Origin: Ovis canadensis
Taxonomy: Eukaryota; Chordata; Mammalia; Artiodactyla; Bovidae
Length of the DNA: 64,000 bases
Assembly (NCBI RefSeq): GCF_042477335.2
Contig: NC_091255.1
Location: 20,004,501 to 20,068,500, forward strand
Reading direction: 5' to 3'
This document shows, in pieces, positions 24,395-34,574 of the stretch. The notes beneath the pieces are model-generated. The model was given only the letters and a program-made list of their open reading frames with translations. It had not been told where the DNA came from and did not search any database. The position numbers and the translations under genes were made by a program. How positions within the stretch are numbered: the first letter of the stretch is position 1; every line of letters begins with the position of its first letter.

Positions 24395-24705
24395 GGTTTT
24401 GAAATCTGGCTCTGAGTCCTGGCTCACTATTTACCAGCTGTATGACCTTGAACAAGTCCCTTGACACCTACATAAAAAGGGGATAATCACACCAACTGGT
24501 GCAGTGGTAAAGAATCTACCTGCCATTGCAAGAGACAGGAGACCCAGGTTCAATCCCTGGGTTGGGAGGATCCCCTGGAGTAGAAAATGGCAACCCACTC
24601 CAGTATTCTTCCCAGGAAAATGCCATGGACAGAGGATCCTGTAGGCTATAGTCCATGGGGCTGCAAAGAGTCAGACATAGCTGAATAACTGAGCATGCAT
24701 GTGCA
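24395..24705 (+). mobile_element. MIR relic followed by Bov-tA SINE
   Basis: MIR text (CCAGCTGTATGACCTTGAAC, AAGTCCCTTGACACC) runs to about 24490. It is followed by a Bov-tA at 24498-24703 (CCAACTGGTGCAGTGGTAAAG, then CAACCCACTCCAGTATTCTT). Confidence 0.75.
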
Positions 24706-25540
24706 TAGCAACATACTAGCAAATTGTGAGATTTGGGTAAGTCAGTACATATAAATGCCTGGCATGTAGTAAGTAGATAATAAAGGTTAGTTCCCAAGTA
24801 TTTATAAAATTTATTTTACCCCACCTCTTTCTCAAAAAGGCTTGAGGTGATTTATAACCAAAATAAGAAAATAATAATACAAGTAGAAAGGCAAAGTAGG
24901 GTCGAGGAAAAAGGAGAAAGAATATATGCCATCACTAAGTGTTGAAGAAGTTGCTATAATTGGGAGAAAATTCTGGCTTACTACCAACAGGGCAAAATGG
25001 TAGTTCTCCATTTCAGAAATGTGGAAACACTATTTCCTTGGTGAAGAATGGGGAAAAACTTTACCTTGGCCCTAAACATTAAAGTATTAATAGCTTCTCA
25101 TGTAAATGTTTATTCTTATTCTGTACATTGTCTTATCATTTACAAAATGGTTCCACAGCTACTTTCTCATTTGATGCTGTATTAACTCTATTTTTAATCT
25201 CCATTTTATGGATTCATCCATCCAAAGAAATATTTATCGAGTACCTACTATGTGCCAGACACATAAACAAGAGGAAAGGCCAACTAAGCATTCTATTAGT
25301 TAGCCAGCTGCTTAGCTAACCACTTACTAACTGCAAATTCACAAACAACCTAAAAATGTACTAATTCATCACCTATACAATCAGTCCCAAAGGGAGCAGG
25401 GGCTACAGATAATCTGGAGAATCCTAGTCAATACGATAAGGTGGCTTGTTCAGAGCCTAGGGTGGGCTTGGTTGAAGATGATTACTTGAGATGGCACCAT
25501 ATGGCAGTGAAAAACAATTACAATTTTTTAGAAAATCCTA
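24706..25540. other. Intergenic, no gene recognised
   Basis: AT-rich sequence. About 25205-25265 (AAGAAATATTTATCGAGTAC, CTACTATGTGCCAGACAC) is an old L2/MIR-type tail. The rest is unassigned. Confidence 0.45.
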
Positions 25541-25622
25541 GGTTTTGGAGCATTTAATAAACACCCAACATCAAGCCCCACCCCAGACCAACTGAGTCAG
25601 AATCTCTGAGAATAGAGCCAAG
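25541..25622 (-). mobile_element. MER5A-type hAT fragment
   Basis: AAGCCCCACCCCAGACCAAC followed by TGAGTCAGAATCTCTGAGAA is the antisense middle of MER5A. Confidence 0.5.
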
Positions 25623-25639
25623 GTTGTGCCAATCATGGA

Positions 25640-26005
25640 AATCCTATTTCCGGCTCTCCTAGTCTCTTTCATAGCTGGGAGTGGTCATGTGACCCAATGT
25701 TGGCCAATGAGGCCCAAGGGAAAGACTGGAGGGGAGATAGGGTGTGGGGAATTTTTTGCTTTGTTGATAAAAAAAAGGAAGACAGTCTTCTTTTCGCCTG
25801 TGGATGAGATCCTTGGAGTCCTCATACTCTAGAGACCTTGAGACAAAAAGGATGAAGATCAATGTGCTAAGGATATCAGAGCAGAAAGAAAGAGCCTGGG
25901 TTCCTGATGCATCACTGAGCAGGTAAACCTGCTCTTGCAATGTGAGAAAAAATAAACCCTATTTCTTTACATCATTGTTAGTTTGACTCTCTATTGCTTA
26001 CAGTC
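25640..26005 (+). mobile_element. Ancient LTR-like relic (MLT1-like)
   Basis: GGGAGTGGTCATGTGACCCAAT, then TGGCCAATGAGGCCCAAGG and a tail of GTGAGAAAAAATAAACCC follow a common old mammalian repeat whose tail also resembles the one at 53020-53320. The family assignment is tentative. Confidence 0.4.
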
Positions 26006-27118
26006 TTACTCCTGAGATATATGTGAACGTCCCAGCTCAGTGCCAGGTGAGTCCTTGGTGTTCCATAATGAAAAATACACATTTTAGTGTCTTTATGTGT
26101 TCTTGTGTATGTGCACATACCTTCTCATTCCAATCCAGGAAACAAAATCCCTCCACACTTCCTCCCAGCCACATATTCTGTGTGTGCTATGATCTAAGGC
26201 CTGGGATCCTTAGCAAGAGAAAAAAGAATGGGTGAGGCAGCAGGGAATTTACCTGTCCCCTGTGTCTTTCTTGTTACCCAGTAGCCCTAATTCTTGGTTC
26301 CAGATTCCCCAGCCAACATCCCACTGGGATTATCAAACTCAGGACAACTGGTGGGGGCAGGAGCTTGAGCTCATTCTGGAAATTGGAGGATGGAACAAGG
26401 AGAACGGGTGGTGGGTGGCAGCTGCCGCTGCAGGTGCTTCCCCTCTTACCACAGGCATAGGTCTGCACACCTGACCTCTCACCCTGGCCTCCCAGGCCTT
26501 CTCCCACAAAGAGAATTAGGAAACTTCCAGTTAGAAGGAACTGGGGACTGGACTGGCTGGATCCTGGACCTGGGTGAGACAGGCTGCTCTGAGCTGCCTC
26601 AGGACTGAGGACAGAGGCAGTGGTTCACCAATAACACAGGTAGATCCCTCCTAAAATTCTCACTGGAGGAACTACAGAGATAAAGAATGAATCATCAGAT
26701 CTGGGTTTTGCAACCTAGATCTCCTGTTCCAGAGTCCTTAACAGTAGGTGGATTCACTGCAGAAAATCAGCTAATTTCTTCCCCCTTACACTACATGCTC
26801 CTGAACTGCCACTTCTTTCCATTTCCCCCGATAAGACTTCCCTGAAACACACATTTATTTTACAATCTGTCTGAGGAAGGTATATCCGCACTATCGTTGT
26901 GGTCAGAAATTATTTAATTTTTCCACCCCCCTGCCCCTTCTTTCCTTCTCTTTCTCCCTTCCATCCTTCCTAAGCATAGATTATCCACAACCAGCTTTTA
27001 ATTTGGGTTCTCAAGGGTTTTTCTGAATAAGGGGCTGAAACAAATCAGAATTCAAGAATAAGAGAGTATTTAGGCTATCAGACAGCCCTTGAAATTTGAA
27101 GTTTAAGAAAACCTGAAT
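26006..27118. other. Intergenic, unique
   Basis: No gene recognised. Bases 26840-26930 (CACATTTATTTTACAATC, CAGAAATTATTTAATTTTTC) are AT-rich unique sequence. Confidence 0.45.
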
Positions 27119-27119
27119 T

Positions 27120-27255
27120 CATGTCCTCAACAGGCTGTTGACAGAGGGACCTAGAGCATGATCTCCTTTAAGCCTCTGTTTCCTCATCTGTAAAATGAAT
27201 TGAATAATAACTGCCACCTCATGGGGTAGTAGAAAGCACGAAGTGATTTCACATA
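27120..27255 (+). mobile_element. MIR SINE relic
   Basis: TCCTTTAAGCCTCTGTTTCC then TCATCTGTAAAATGAATTG and TAATAACTGCCACCTCATGG is a MIR core. Confidence 0.75.
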
Positions 27256-27604
27256 GATAAAAGTGCTCGCGAGCTTTCACCCCTCTCGCTGCACTTGGTC
27301 AATTCTCTTGCTTCTAAGCAGTCAGAGGCACGCTGGGGCTGTTAACTGGTCAGACCTCCATAGTAAGAGTTTCCATTCCCTCAGCCGAAGCTGGGTGGAT
27401 GGAGCTGTCCAAGGAGCCCTGCGCTCAGGGGCCATGCCAACACTGGCGCTGAACAGGGCACAGCCCCCGGCCTGTGCGTTCTTGGGAGGTAGCCCCCAGA
27501 CCGTGGCTCCTCTAGAATTCAACAAACCCTCGAAGGGGAGGGCAGGAAGGCGTCCAGAGGCCCGACCCCCACGTCTCTGCATTTTCTGAAGTTTCCCCTT
27601 TGAA

Positions 27605-27735
27605 CACGTTCCTTTATTTATTGGGCCTCATTTAACCTCAGCCATGTCCTCCTGGGATCATTTATTTGGTAACTGTCACTCAGCCTGCTCTGGTATTAAC
27701 CTCATAATCCTATTGATTTCCTCCAAGCTAGCTGG
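27605..27735. promoter_or_regulatory. Candidate upstream regulatory block with TAATCC
   Basis: Repeat-free sequence 10 kb upstream of the TBX4 ATG. It has CTTTATTTATTGGG, ATTTATTTGG and TAATCC (27705-27710, PITX/OTX core) followed by TATTGATTT. It is a candidate limb-type element by motif content only. Confidence 0.22.
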
Positions 27736-27999
27736 GGGCTTTCTCGACTTCTTCCCGGGGCCGGTAGGGGCTGATTCCCAGTTCTGGTCATTACCGAGGA
27801 AGAGGCCCCAGACGGGAAAGGGCCTGCCTGGAGGACCATCTAGGGGTTCCTAGTTCCCACCTTGGCTCCTTCCAGGCTCGGAGAGGCAGATTGGTGAGGC
27901 CTTGGATGCTTAAGTGTGAGGTAAAAGCGGCTGAGCACCCACCAACCCTGCCAGGAGTTCTCTGACTGGCTACCGAGGCCGTCTTTCAGCTCCAAAGGC

Positions 28000-28110
28000 C
28001 TGCTCTTCACCAATCGCAGCTTTGCTTGGCCAGGAGCCCCGCCCCCTTCCGCCATCTTGGACTCCGGAGGGGTAACAGGTCCAATCACTGCGGTGGAAGG
28101 GGGGAGGTGG
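28000..28110. promoter_or_regulatory. Promoter-like patch: CCAAT, GC box, YY1
   Basis: CCAAT at 28010-28014 and 28081-28085, CCCCGCCCCC at 28037-28046 (Sp1) and CCGCCATCTTGG at 28049-28060 (perfect YY1 site, sense AAGATGGCGG on the minus strand). This is a housekeeping-promoter arrangement in intergenic DNA. No open frame with a recognisable product starts nearby, so it may drive a non-coding RNA. Confidence 0.4.
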
Positions 28111-28524
28111 GGCCGAGTCTGCAGCTCGTGCCCACGTGGCCATGGGCCTGCGTCTTCCCGCCACCTGCGGCTGGAGCCTGGCCCCTGTCGAGCTGCAGCT
28201 GCAGCTCCCAGACACCACCCCTGCCCGTCGCCAGGGGATTAGTGTCCGTCTGTCGTTTGGGATCGCCTCGGTGGGGGTTGTCCCAGCCCAGACCAGGGCC
28301 TCCCTTTTGCCCTTCCCACAACCACTCTCTCAAGGGCCCAACCTGGGCGGAAGGGATTGTGTTGGGGATCCAGCAGCCTGGGGTGCTGATCTCTCCCAGA
28401 GCGGAGGTGTGGGGTGACGGGAGTCCCCCCTCCCCACCAAGCCTGAGCCACATGTGCTGGGAAGTTCATTTCCCCTTGTTTTGCAGAACGGGCTCAGGGA
28501 TTGACCCCAGGAGTGACCCCAGTG

Positions 28525-28650
28525 TCAGGAGGCATTAATGATCTCCATACGGGCAATAAACAGGCAGACGGTGTGGAGGTGCCCTGGAATGGGGCAGCCT
28601 TATTAGCCTCACATTCGCTCAAGGGTAGAGGCTTAATTAGCAAGGGCTCC
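28525..28650. promoter_or_regulatory. Homeodomain-dense candidate enhancer upstream of TBX4
   Basis: CATTAATGAT at 28533-28542, GCAATAAACA at 28553-28562 (posterior HOX or FOX), GGTGTGGAGGTG at 28570-28581 (two T-box-like GGTG words), TTATTAG at 28600-28606 and TTAATTAG at 28633-28640. The block is unique, about 11.2 kb upstream of the TBX4 ATG. It could be a hindlimb-type control element. Function is inference. Confidence 0.35.
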
Positions 28651-29363
28651 CTCCCCCAAACATCCTTGAGCTCCTTGGGTACATGGTTGGAGACACTGGA
28701 GCCCTCTGGCTGGTTCCTCTGCCTTGTAGGCCTCCTCAGGAGGCAGCTTCTTGAGGGCTCAGCTTAGCTATTTGGCCACTTCCAACAGGAATTCTTGCTT
28801 GCTCCTGATGAAGTCTCTCTTCTTTTAAAAAGCCTCCAAAGACCAAATTCACACGTTCTGAGTCACCTCTCTTTTTTGTCTATAAGAACCCAGGAACAAG
28901 AAGACCTTCCTCCTCTTTTAACTTAACTCTCCCTAAGCCCTATTTTCCCAAAGAGCAAGGGGACTAAGTAGGTGGTTGCCAGCCTTTTGGGGGGGGGGGG
29001 GGGTGGGAAACTGCCTAAACATGAAAAACACAATCTGATTTGTCATATTTCCCTCCAAATGTATTTCCATCAGGTTGGTTACTTGTTCTAGATGCTTGTT
29101 GGTTACTTATTCCCACCCAGTCTAGTGGGAGAGATAGACTTGTAAACAAAAGCCCAGTAATAAAAGGGGCTCAGGGCTATGATCTATTTCCATGTTAAAT
29201 GCAAAGAAAGTACAAAAGAGGGGATGACTAACTCATCCTTCCTTGTTCCATGAGGTTCCACGAGGAGATAACATCTGAGTGCATTTTTGAAAGATGAATA
29301 TGTGTAGGATCCTGAGAGGTAGAGGATATGAAAAAGAAGTCCCAGGAAAACAGAAGGGCAAGT
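28651..29363. other. Intergenic, unique, with a G15 run
   Basis: Bases 28989-29003 are a run of 15 G. Otherwise there is no gene or repeat recognised before the mariner element. Confidence 0.5.
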
Positions 29364-29746
29364 ATTGGGTTGGCCAAAAAGTTTGTTTGTGTTTTTCCTA
29401 ACCATCTTCTGAAAACAAAACATTCTAAAGGAGATCAGTCCTGGGTGTTCTTTGGAAGGACTGATGCTATAGCTGAAACTCCAATACTCTGGCCACCTCA
29501 GGCGAAGAGTTGACTCATTGGAAAAGACTCTGATGCTCGGAGGGATTGGGGGCAGGAGGAGAAGGGGATGACAGAGGATGAGATGGCTGGATGGCATCAC
29601 CGACTCGATGAACATGAGTTTGAATAAACTCCGGGAATTGGTGATGGACAGGGAGGCCTGGCGTGCTGCAATTAATGGAGTCACAAAGAGTCAGACACAA
29701 CTGAGCGACTGAACTGAACTGAATAAACTTTTTGGCCAAAGCAATA
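29364..29746. mobile_element. Mariner-type MITE interrupted by BovB
   Basis: The left terminal repeat is ATTGGGTTGGCCAAAAAG (29364-29381) and the right is CTTTTTGGCCAAAGCAAT (29728-29745), in inverted orientation. TA dinucleotides flank both ends, as expected for Tc1/mariner target duplication. Between about 29420 and 29722 lies a 5'-truncated plus-strand BovB end. Confidence 0.85.
29420..29722 (+). mobile_element. BovB LINE 3' end inside the mariner element
   Basis: AGGAGATCAGTCCTGGGTGT, TGGCCACCTCAGGCGAAGAG and the GAGCGACTGAACTGAACTG tail are the BovB 3' end. It is 5'-truncated and is younger than its mariner host. Confidence 0.85.
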
Positions 29747-29756
29747 TAAAGGTTCA

Positions 29757-29958
29757 GGGGCTTTCCTGGTGGCTCAGTCAGTAAAGAATCCACCTGCAGT
29801 GCAGGAGACATAGGAGATGCTGCTTCAATCCCAGGATTGGGAAGATCCACTGGTGAAGGAAATGGCAGCCCACTCCAGTATTCTTGCCTGGGAAATCCCT
29901 GGGCTACAGTCCATGGGGTCTCAAAGAGTCGGACGCAACAGAGTAACTAAGCACACAC
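29757..29958 (+). mobile_element. Bov-tA SINE
   Basis: GGGGCTTTCCTGGTGGCTC to AAAGAGTCGGACGCAACAGAG, near-complete. Confidence 0.9.
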
Positions 29959-30254
29959 GATACAGAGGCACAAAGGGCATGTCTGAGGAGCAGCATCACT
30001 GCAGTGGTAGAAAACGAAGCTTTGTAGAAAGGTACCGTTTGGAACGGCCTTGTAAACCCTGTTAATTATCTAGATAGTGATTGCAGGACATTGAGCTCCT
30101 CAGAGACAGCGCAAATGAGAGCTCAACAGGTACTGAGTGACTCAGCCTCACGGAGGAAAAAAGGTTAAACATGAGCAAGGAGAGCCTAAGAAACTGAGAG
30201 GCGAATTGTCATCATATGCATTCTTTGTGCAGACTTACCAATTTGCACAAGAAG

Positions 30255-30455
30255 GGAAGTCCCTGGCAGGCCAGTGGTTAAGGACCATTTGCCTTCCGAT
30301 GCAAGGGGTGTAGGTCTGATCCCTAGTTGGGCAGCTATGATCCCACACGACTCATGGCCAGAAAAAAAAAAAAAAAAAGATAAAACAGATCTAATGTTGT
30401 AACAGATTCAATAAAGATGTTAAAAATGGTTCACAGAAAAAAAAAAAAAAGAAAA
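30255..30455 (+). mobile_element. CHR-type SINE inside HMGB1 pseudogene
   Basis: Flanked by the exact 10-bp duplication GCACAAGAAG at 30245-30254 and 30456-30465. The head GGAAGTCCCTGGCAGGCCAG and A-rich tail are clear. Confidence 0.92.
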
Positions 30456-31006
30456 GCACAAGAAGAAACACCCAGATGCTTTAGTCAGTTTCCTGGAGTT
30501 TTCAATAGACCATGTCTATGAGGAGAAAGAAAAATTTGAAAAAGAAAGAAAAATGGGCGGACAAGGCCCATTGTGAAAGAGACATGAAAACCTGTATCTC
30601 TCTTAAAGGGGAAACAAACAGAAAAAAAATGTTCAAGGGTACTCAAGAGGCTTCCTTCAGCCTTTTTCTTATTTTATTCTGAGTTTGACCCCAAATTCAA
30701 AGGAAAGCATCTGGGCCTGTCCATTGGTGATGTTGCAGAGAAACTGGGAGAGATGAGGAATAACACTGCAGCAGATGACAGCCAGCAGCCTTATAAAAAG
30801 AATATTGAAGGGAAAATATGGACAGGATATTAGTGTCTACTGAGCCAAAGGAAGCTGATGTAGCAAAAAAGAGAGTCACCAAGGCTGAAAAAAAGCAAGA
30901 AAAAGAAAGAGGATTAAAAGGGGGAGAAAGAGAAAGAGGAAGAAGATGATGATGAATAAGTTGGTTCTATTGAAGTTTTTTTTTTTTCTTGCCTTTAAAA
31001 CATTTA

Positions 31007-31129
31007 TGGAGAAGGAAATGACAATCCACTCCAGTGTTCTTGCCTGGAGAATCCCATGGACGGAGGAGCCTGACAGGCTACAGTCCATGGGGTCGCAAAG
31101 AGTCGGACACAGCTGAGTGACAAAACAGA
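31007..31129 (+). mobile_element. Bov-A SINE inside HMGB1 3' UTR copy
   Basis: Flanked by the 12-bp duplication TTAAAACATTTA at 30995-31006 and 31130-31141. The body is the Bov-A half (GGAGAAGGAAATGAC to GTCGGACACAGCTGAGTG). Confidence 0.92.
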
Positions 31130-31358
31130 TTAAAACATTTAGCTCCCTCATATGCAACTCCTTTTTAAGAAACAACTGACATGTAAGGCTGGATAAGATT
31201 TGTTTTTACACTGTACAGTGTCTTTTTTCCCCCCTGTAGTTACACTGCCAAATGTGTCTTTAGCTAGCTCTGTTTTGGTGGTATTTTCAATGGCTGCTAA
31301 CCTGATATAGTGTGAAGGTTATAAACCGGTATGGAAATTTAAAGTAGGTTCTTGTTGG

Positions 31359-31505
31359 GCTTCCCTGGTGGTCCAGTGGCTAAGACTGCACTTCCCACTG
31401 TAGGGGGAACAGTTTCAACCCCTGGTCAAGGAACTAAGATTCCACATGTCTTGTGGCTAATAATAAATAAGTGAAAAATAAAAAGTACTTAAAAATAAAA
31501 TAGAC
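31359..31505 (+). mobile_element. CHR-type SINE inside HMGB1 3' UTR copy
   Basis: Flanked by TCTTGTTGG at 31350-31358 and 31506-31514. The head reads GCTTCCCTGGTGGTCCAGTG. Confidence 0.92.
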
Positions 31506-31637
31506 TCTTGTTGGTGCACCACACAAATTAATTATATATGAGGATGGTAGTCTTCTCATCGTCAGTTGTCTTTGATGTGGTTTATATTAATACAAAATAA
31601 TTGTTGTTCTGTTACTGAATACCGCTCTGTAACTGCA

Positions 31638-32250
31638 TTTTTTGGGGCTCCAGAATCACTGCTCAGATGGTGCACCAGAGTCACCACAGATGGTGACTGC
31701 AGCCTTGAAATTAAAAGACGCTTACTCCTTGGAAGGAAAGTTATGACCAACCTAGATAGCATATTCAAAAGCAGAGACATTACTTTGCCGACTAAGGTCC
31801 ATCTAGTCAAGGCTATGGTTTTTCCTGTGGTCATGTATGGATGTGAGAATTGGACTGTGAAGAAGGCTGAGCACCGAAGAATTGATGCTTTTGAACTGTG
31901 GTGTTGGAGAAGACTCTTGAGAGTCCCTTGGACTGCAAGGAGATCCAACCAGTCCATTCTGAGGGAGATCAGCCCTGGGATTTCTTTGGAAGGAATGATG
32001 CTAAAGCTGAAACTCCAATACTTTGGCCACCTCATGAGAAGAGTTGACTCATTGGCAAAGACTCTGATGCTGGGAGGGATTGGGGGCAGGAGGAGAAGGG
32101 GACGACAGAGGATGAGATGGCTGGATGGCATCACTGACTCAATGAACGTGAGTCTGAGTGAACACCGGGAGATGGCGATGGACAGGGAGGCCTGGCGTGC
32201 TGCGATTCATGGGGTCGCAAAGAGTCGGACACGACTGAGCGACTGAACTG
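31638..32250 (+). mobile_element. BovB LINE 3' part inside HMGB1 3' UTR copy
   Basis: Flanked by AACTGCA at 31631-31637 and 32251-32257. The open frame through it encodes the C-terminal end of the BovB (RTE clade) ORF, including [18 protein letters not shown] and [12 protein letters not shown] text. 5'-truncated, so it has no reverse transcriptase core. Confidence 0.92.
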
Positions 32251-32510
32251 AACTGCAAAAACAAAATGTTGCAGCAATTTTGTTGACCATCTGAATTCCT
32301 CTAAGTAAATACAATTTTAAAAATCAGTATTGTTGTCCTTTTCCTAGGTCTGAAGCTTTTCTTATTGAGGGGAAGCTTGTCTTTTGCCTTCGCCGATTTT
32401 GGATCACATAAATTATTAGCGTGTTTATCTTTTCAATACAGTTAGCTGATAAAAAGCTATTGTCTACACACCTTGTATATGATGAAGGTAATAAAAGTTG
32501 AATTGAGAAC

Positions 32511-33086
32511 AAAAAACCCCCACAACTCCCTCCCCCAAACCCAAACCAAAACCCAAGCAAAAACAACAGCAAAAAAACCTTTATTGAAGGGCAATGGGTA
32601 AACATGAAGGGTTTTTAGCAGGAAACAGAACTGGACTGATGAGATTTGTGTTTTAGAAGGTGACTGCTGGTAGGGTGGGTAGATTTAGGGGTGAAGAATG
32701 GTAACAGGGATACCAGTTATGAAGGCAGGGAAATTATTCAAAAGATGTTTAGAAGACGTGGAGCAGGAAAGAGGCTGGAGTTTAGGATGTCTCTGGGTAG
32801 GAATATGATAGACATTTGTGATTTTGTATCCAAAGAGTTGACTCTCCTTTTTCAGAGTCAGAATCCCAGTTTCATTGTAGAGGAAAGAGTCATTGTCATT
32901 GGGTAGAGTTGAATGAGAAGAGTTTCAGTGAAGGAGCTCTGCCCAGCCCCAGTCAAGACATTAGATGCTCTCTTCCTAGAATTCTAATCTTGAGCATCAA
33001 GGCAGAAAGAACAGAGGCAAAGGAATTGACTCATCCTCTTTGGGCCTCAGCTTCCTTACCATACAGTTCATTTAAGATTCAACAAA
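32511..33086. other. Intergenic, unique
   Basis: Begins with a degenerate A/C-rich tail of the pseudogene (to about 32590). The rest is unassigned, with no gene. Confidence 0.5.
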
Positions 33087-33213
33087 CGGACTGCCCTGGT
33101 AGTCCAGTGGTTAACGCTCTGCATTTTCACTGCATGGAGTGTGAGTTTGATCCCTGGTCTAGGAACTAAGATCCCATACACTGTGTGGCACAGCCAAATA
33201 TAATAATAATAAA
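33087..33213 (+). mobile_element. CHR-type SINE
   Basis: Flanked by the perfect duplication ATTCAACAAA at 33077-33086 and 33214-33223. The head is GGACTGCCCTGGTAGTCCAG. Confidence 0.92.
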
Positions 33214-33244
33214 ATTCAACAAATACTACATAGTGAGTAACATT

Positions 33245-33830
33245 CTTCTTCTTTTATTTCATTGAAGTACAGTTGTCTTACAATGTTGTGTTTATTTCTA
33301 CTGTATAGCAAAGTGATTCAGTTATATGGTGTGTATGTATGCTCGTGTGCTTGATTGCTCCGTCGTGTCTGACCCTTTATGACCCTATGAACTGTATGTA
33401 GCCTGCCAGGTTCCTCTGTTCAGGGGATTTTCCAGGCAAGAATACTGGAGTGGGTTCCATTTCCCTCTCCAGGGGATCGTCCCAGACCAGGGATCAAACT
33501 CACGTCTCCTGTGAATTCTTTACCGCTGAGCCACAGGGCAGTTTTTAATCCTTCCTGACCCAGAGATCAAACTCGTGTCTCCTGCATCTCCTGCACTGCA
33601 GGTAGGTTCTTTACCACTGAGGCATTGGGGAAGCCCGTGTGTGTGCGTGTGTTATTTTTCATAGTCTTTTCCATTGTGGTTTCTCACAGGATATTGAGTA
33701 TAGTTCCTTGTGATATACAGTAGGACCTTGTTTTTATCCATTCTATATGAAATATTAATAGCATATATCTGCTCATCTCAAACTCCCAATCCATCCCTCC
33801 CCACCCCGCTTTGCCCTTGGCAGCATGGTA
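33245..33830 (-). mobile_element. L1 3' end split by a Bov-tA SINE
   Basis: Antisense ruminant L1 3' UTR text (CAATGTTGTGTTTATTTCTA, then CAAAGTGATTCAGTTATATG) is interrupted by an antisense Bov-tA at about 33345-33636 with a duplicated tRNA-like part. It resumes with TTTTTCATAGTCTTTTCCAT and GATATACAGTAGGACCTTG. Confidence 0.8.
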
Positions 33831-34299
33831 GGTAACATTCCTATTCTACATTCTCCAGTCTTCGTGCCCTGAAGGAGCCATTCACCTGTACCCACTGTTC
33901 AGCTCCCCATAGCTGCTCCTACCTCGGTCACTTCCTAGCCTGGATTTTGAGCCTTCCCTTCGAGTCAATGAGTTGCTTCATCCTTCCAATAAATCCCCTC
34001 TCTCTGCGTTCATTTCAACAATTCCGAAAACAGAACCCTATCTGGTTGTGATGACATTGAGAGAAGGGGCAGCAGGCAGAGATGAGTTTCGTTTTAGCTG
34101 TGCCAGGACTGTAGTTGGAAGGATGGGGGGGCTGAAGATTCAGAACGCATCAGTGCATGCTGGGGATTCACCTTGTAGCTGAGAAAACCAGTACGGGAGA
34201 ATTCTCTAAGAGAAAAAAGAAAGAAAAGAAAAGAAGGAGACCAAGAAGAGAATCTGGAGGGTGTGGAAAGAAGATAGGAAACAAGTCCCAAACCATGCT
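33831..34299. other. Intergenic, unassigned
   Basis: No gene recognised. A purine-rich patch lies at 34200-34260. Confidence 0.4.
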
Positions 34300-34573
34300 T
34301 GGGACTTGAACCCCTGTGGCTGGGACTCAAACTCAGCCAAAACCCACAGTACCTACTTTCAGGACCTAATGAAGCTTGGGTCCTTGATGTCTCATTGCAG
34401 AAAGAATTCAGCGAGCGACAAAGTGATAGGTTAAGAAGTGGATTTATTCAGATACAGCCAGAAGCACACTCCACAGACAGAGTGTGGACCATTGCAGACG
34501 GCGAGTGCAGCCCTGAAATTTGGTGTGGTTAGTTTTCATAGGCTGGATAATTACATATGGTAATGAGTGGGAG
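34300..34573 (+). mobile_element. Retroviral LTR fragment
   Basis: CATTGCAGAAAGAATTCAGC, then GAGCGACAAAGTGATAGG and CCACAGACAGAGTGTGGACC resemble the 3' part of ruminant ERV LTRs. It has no coding part. It abuts the BovB copy on its right. Confidence 0.5.
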
Positions 34574-34574
34574 G

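Larger units (their letters stand above)
30171..32510 (+). pseudogene. HMGB1 processed pseudogene with long 3' UTR
   Basis: An intronless copy of HMGB1 (a two-HMG-box chromatin protein) on the plus strand. The ATG is at 30171. The SSYAFFVQT box-A motif reads at about 30213, box-B text reading [13 protein letters not shown] and NNTAADD lies at about 30718-30780, and a degraded acidic tail ends at a TAA at 30957-30959. It continues into recognisable HMGB1 3' UTR (AAGGCTGGATAAGATTTG, ATTTTCAATGGCTGC, TCTGTAACTGC, TAAGTAAATACAATTTT) to about 32510, followed by an A-rich tail. An in-frame TGA follows early (AAACTGAGAGG), with frameshifts throughout. NNTAADD separates it from HMGB2 and HMGB3. Four ruminant elements have inserted since it landed. 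Dead copy, and no product is expected. Confidence 0.9.
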
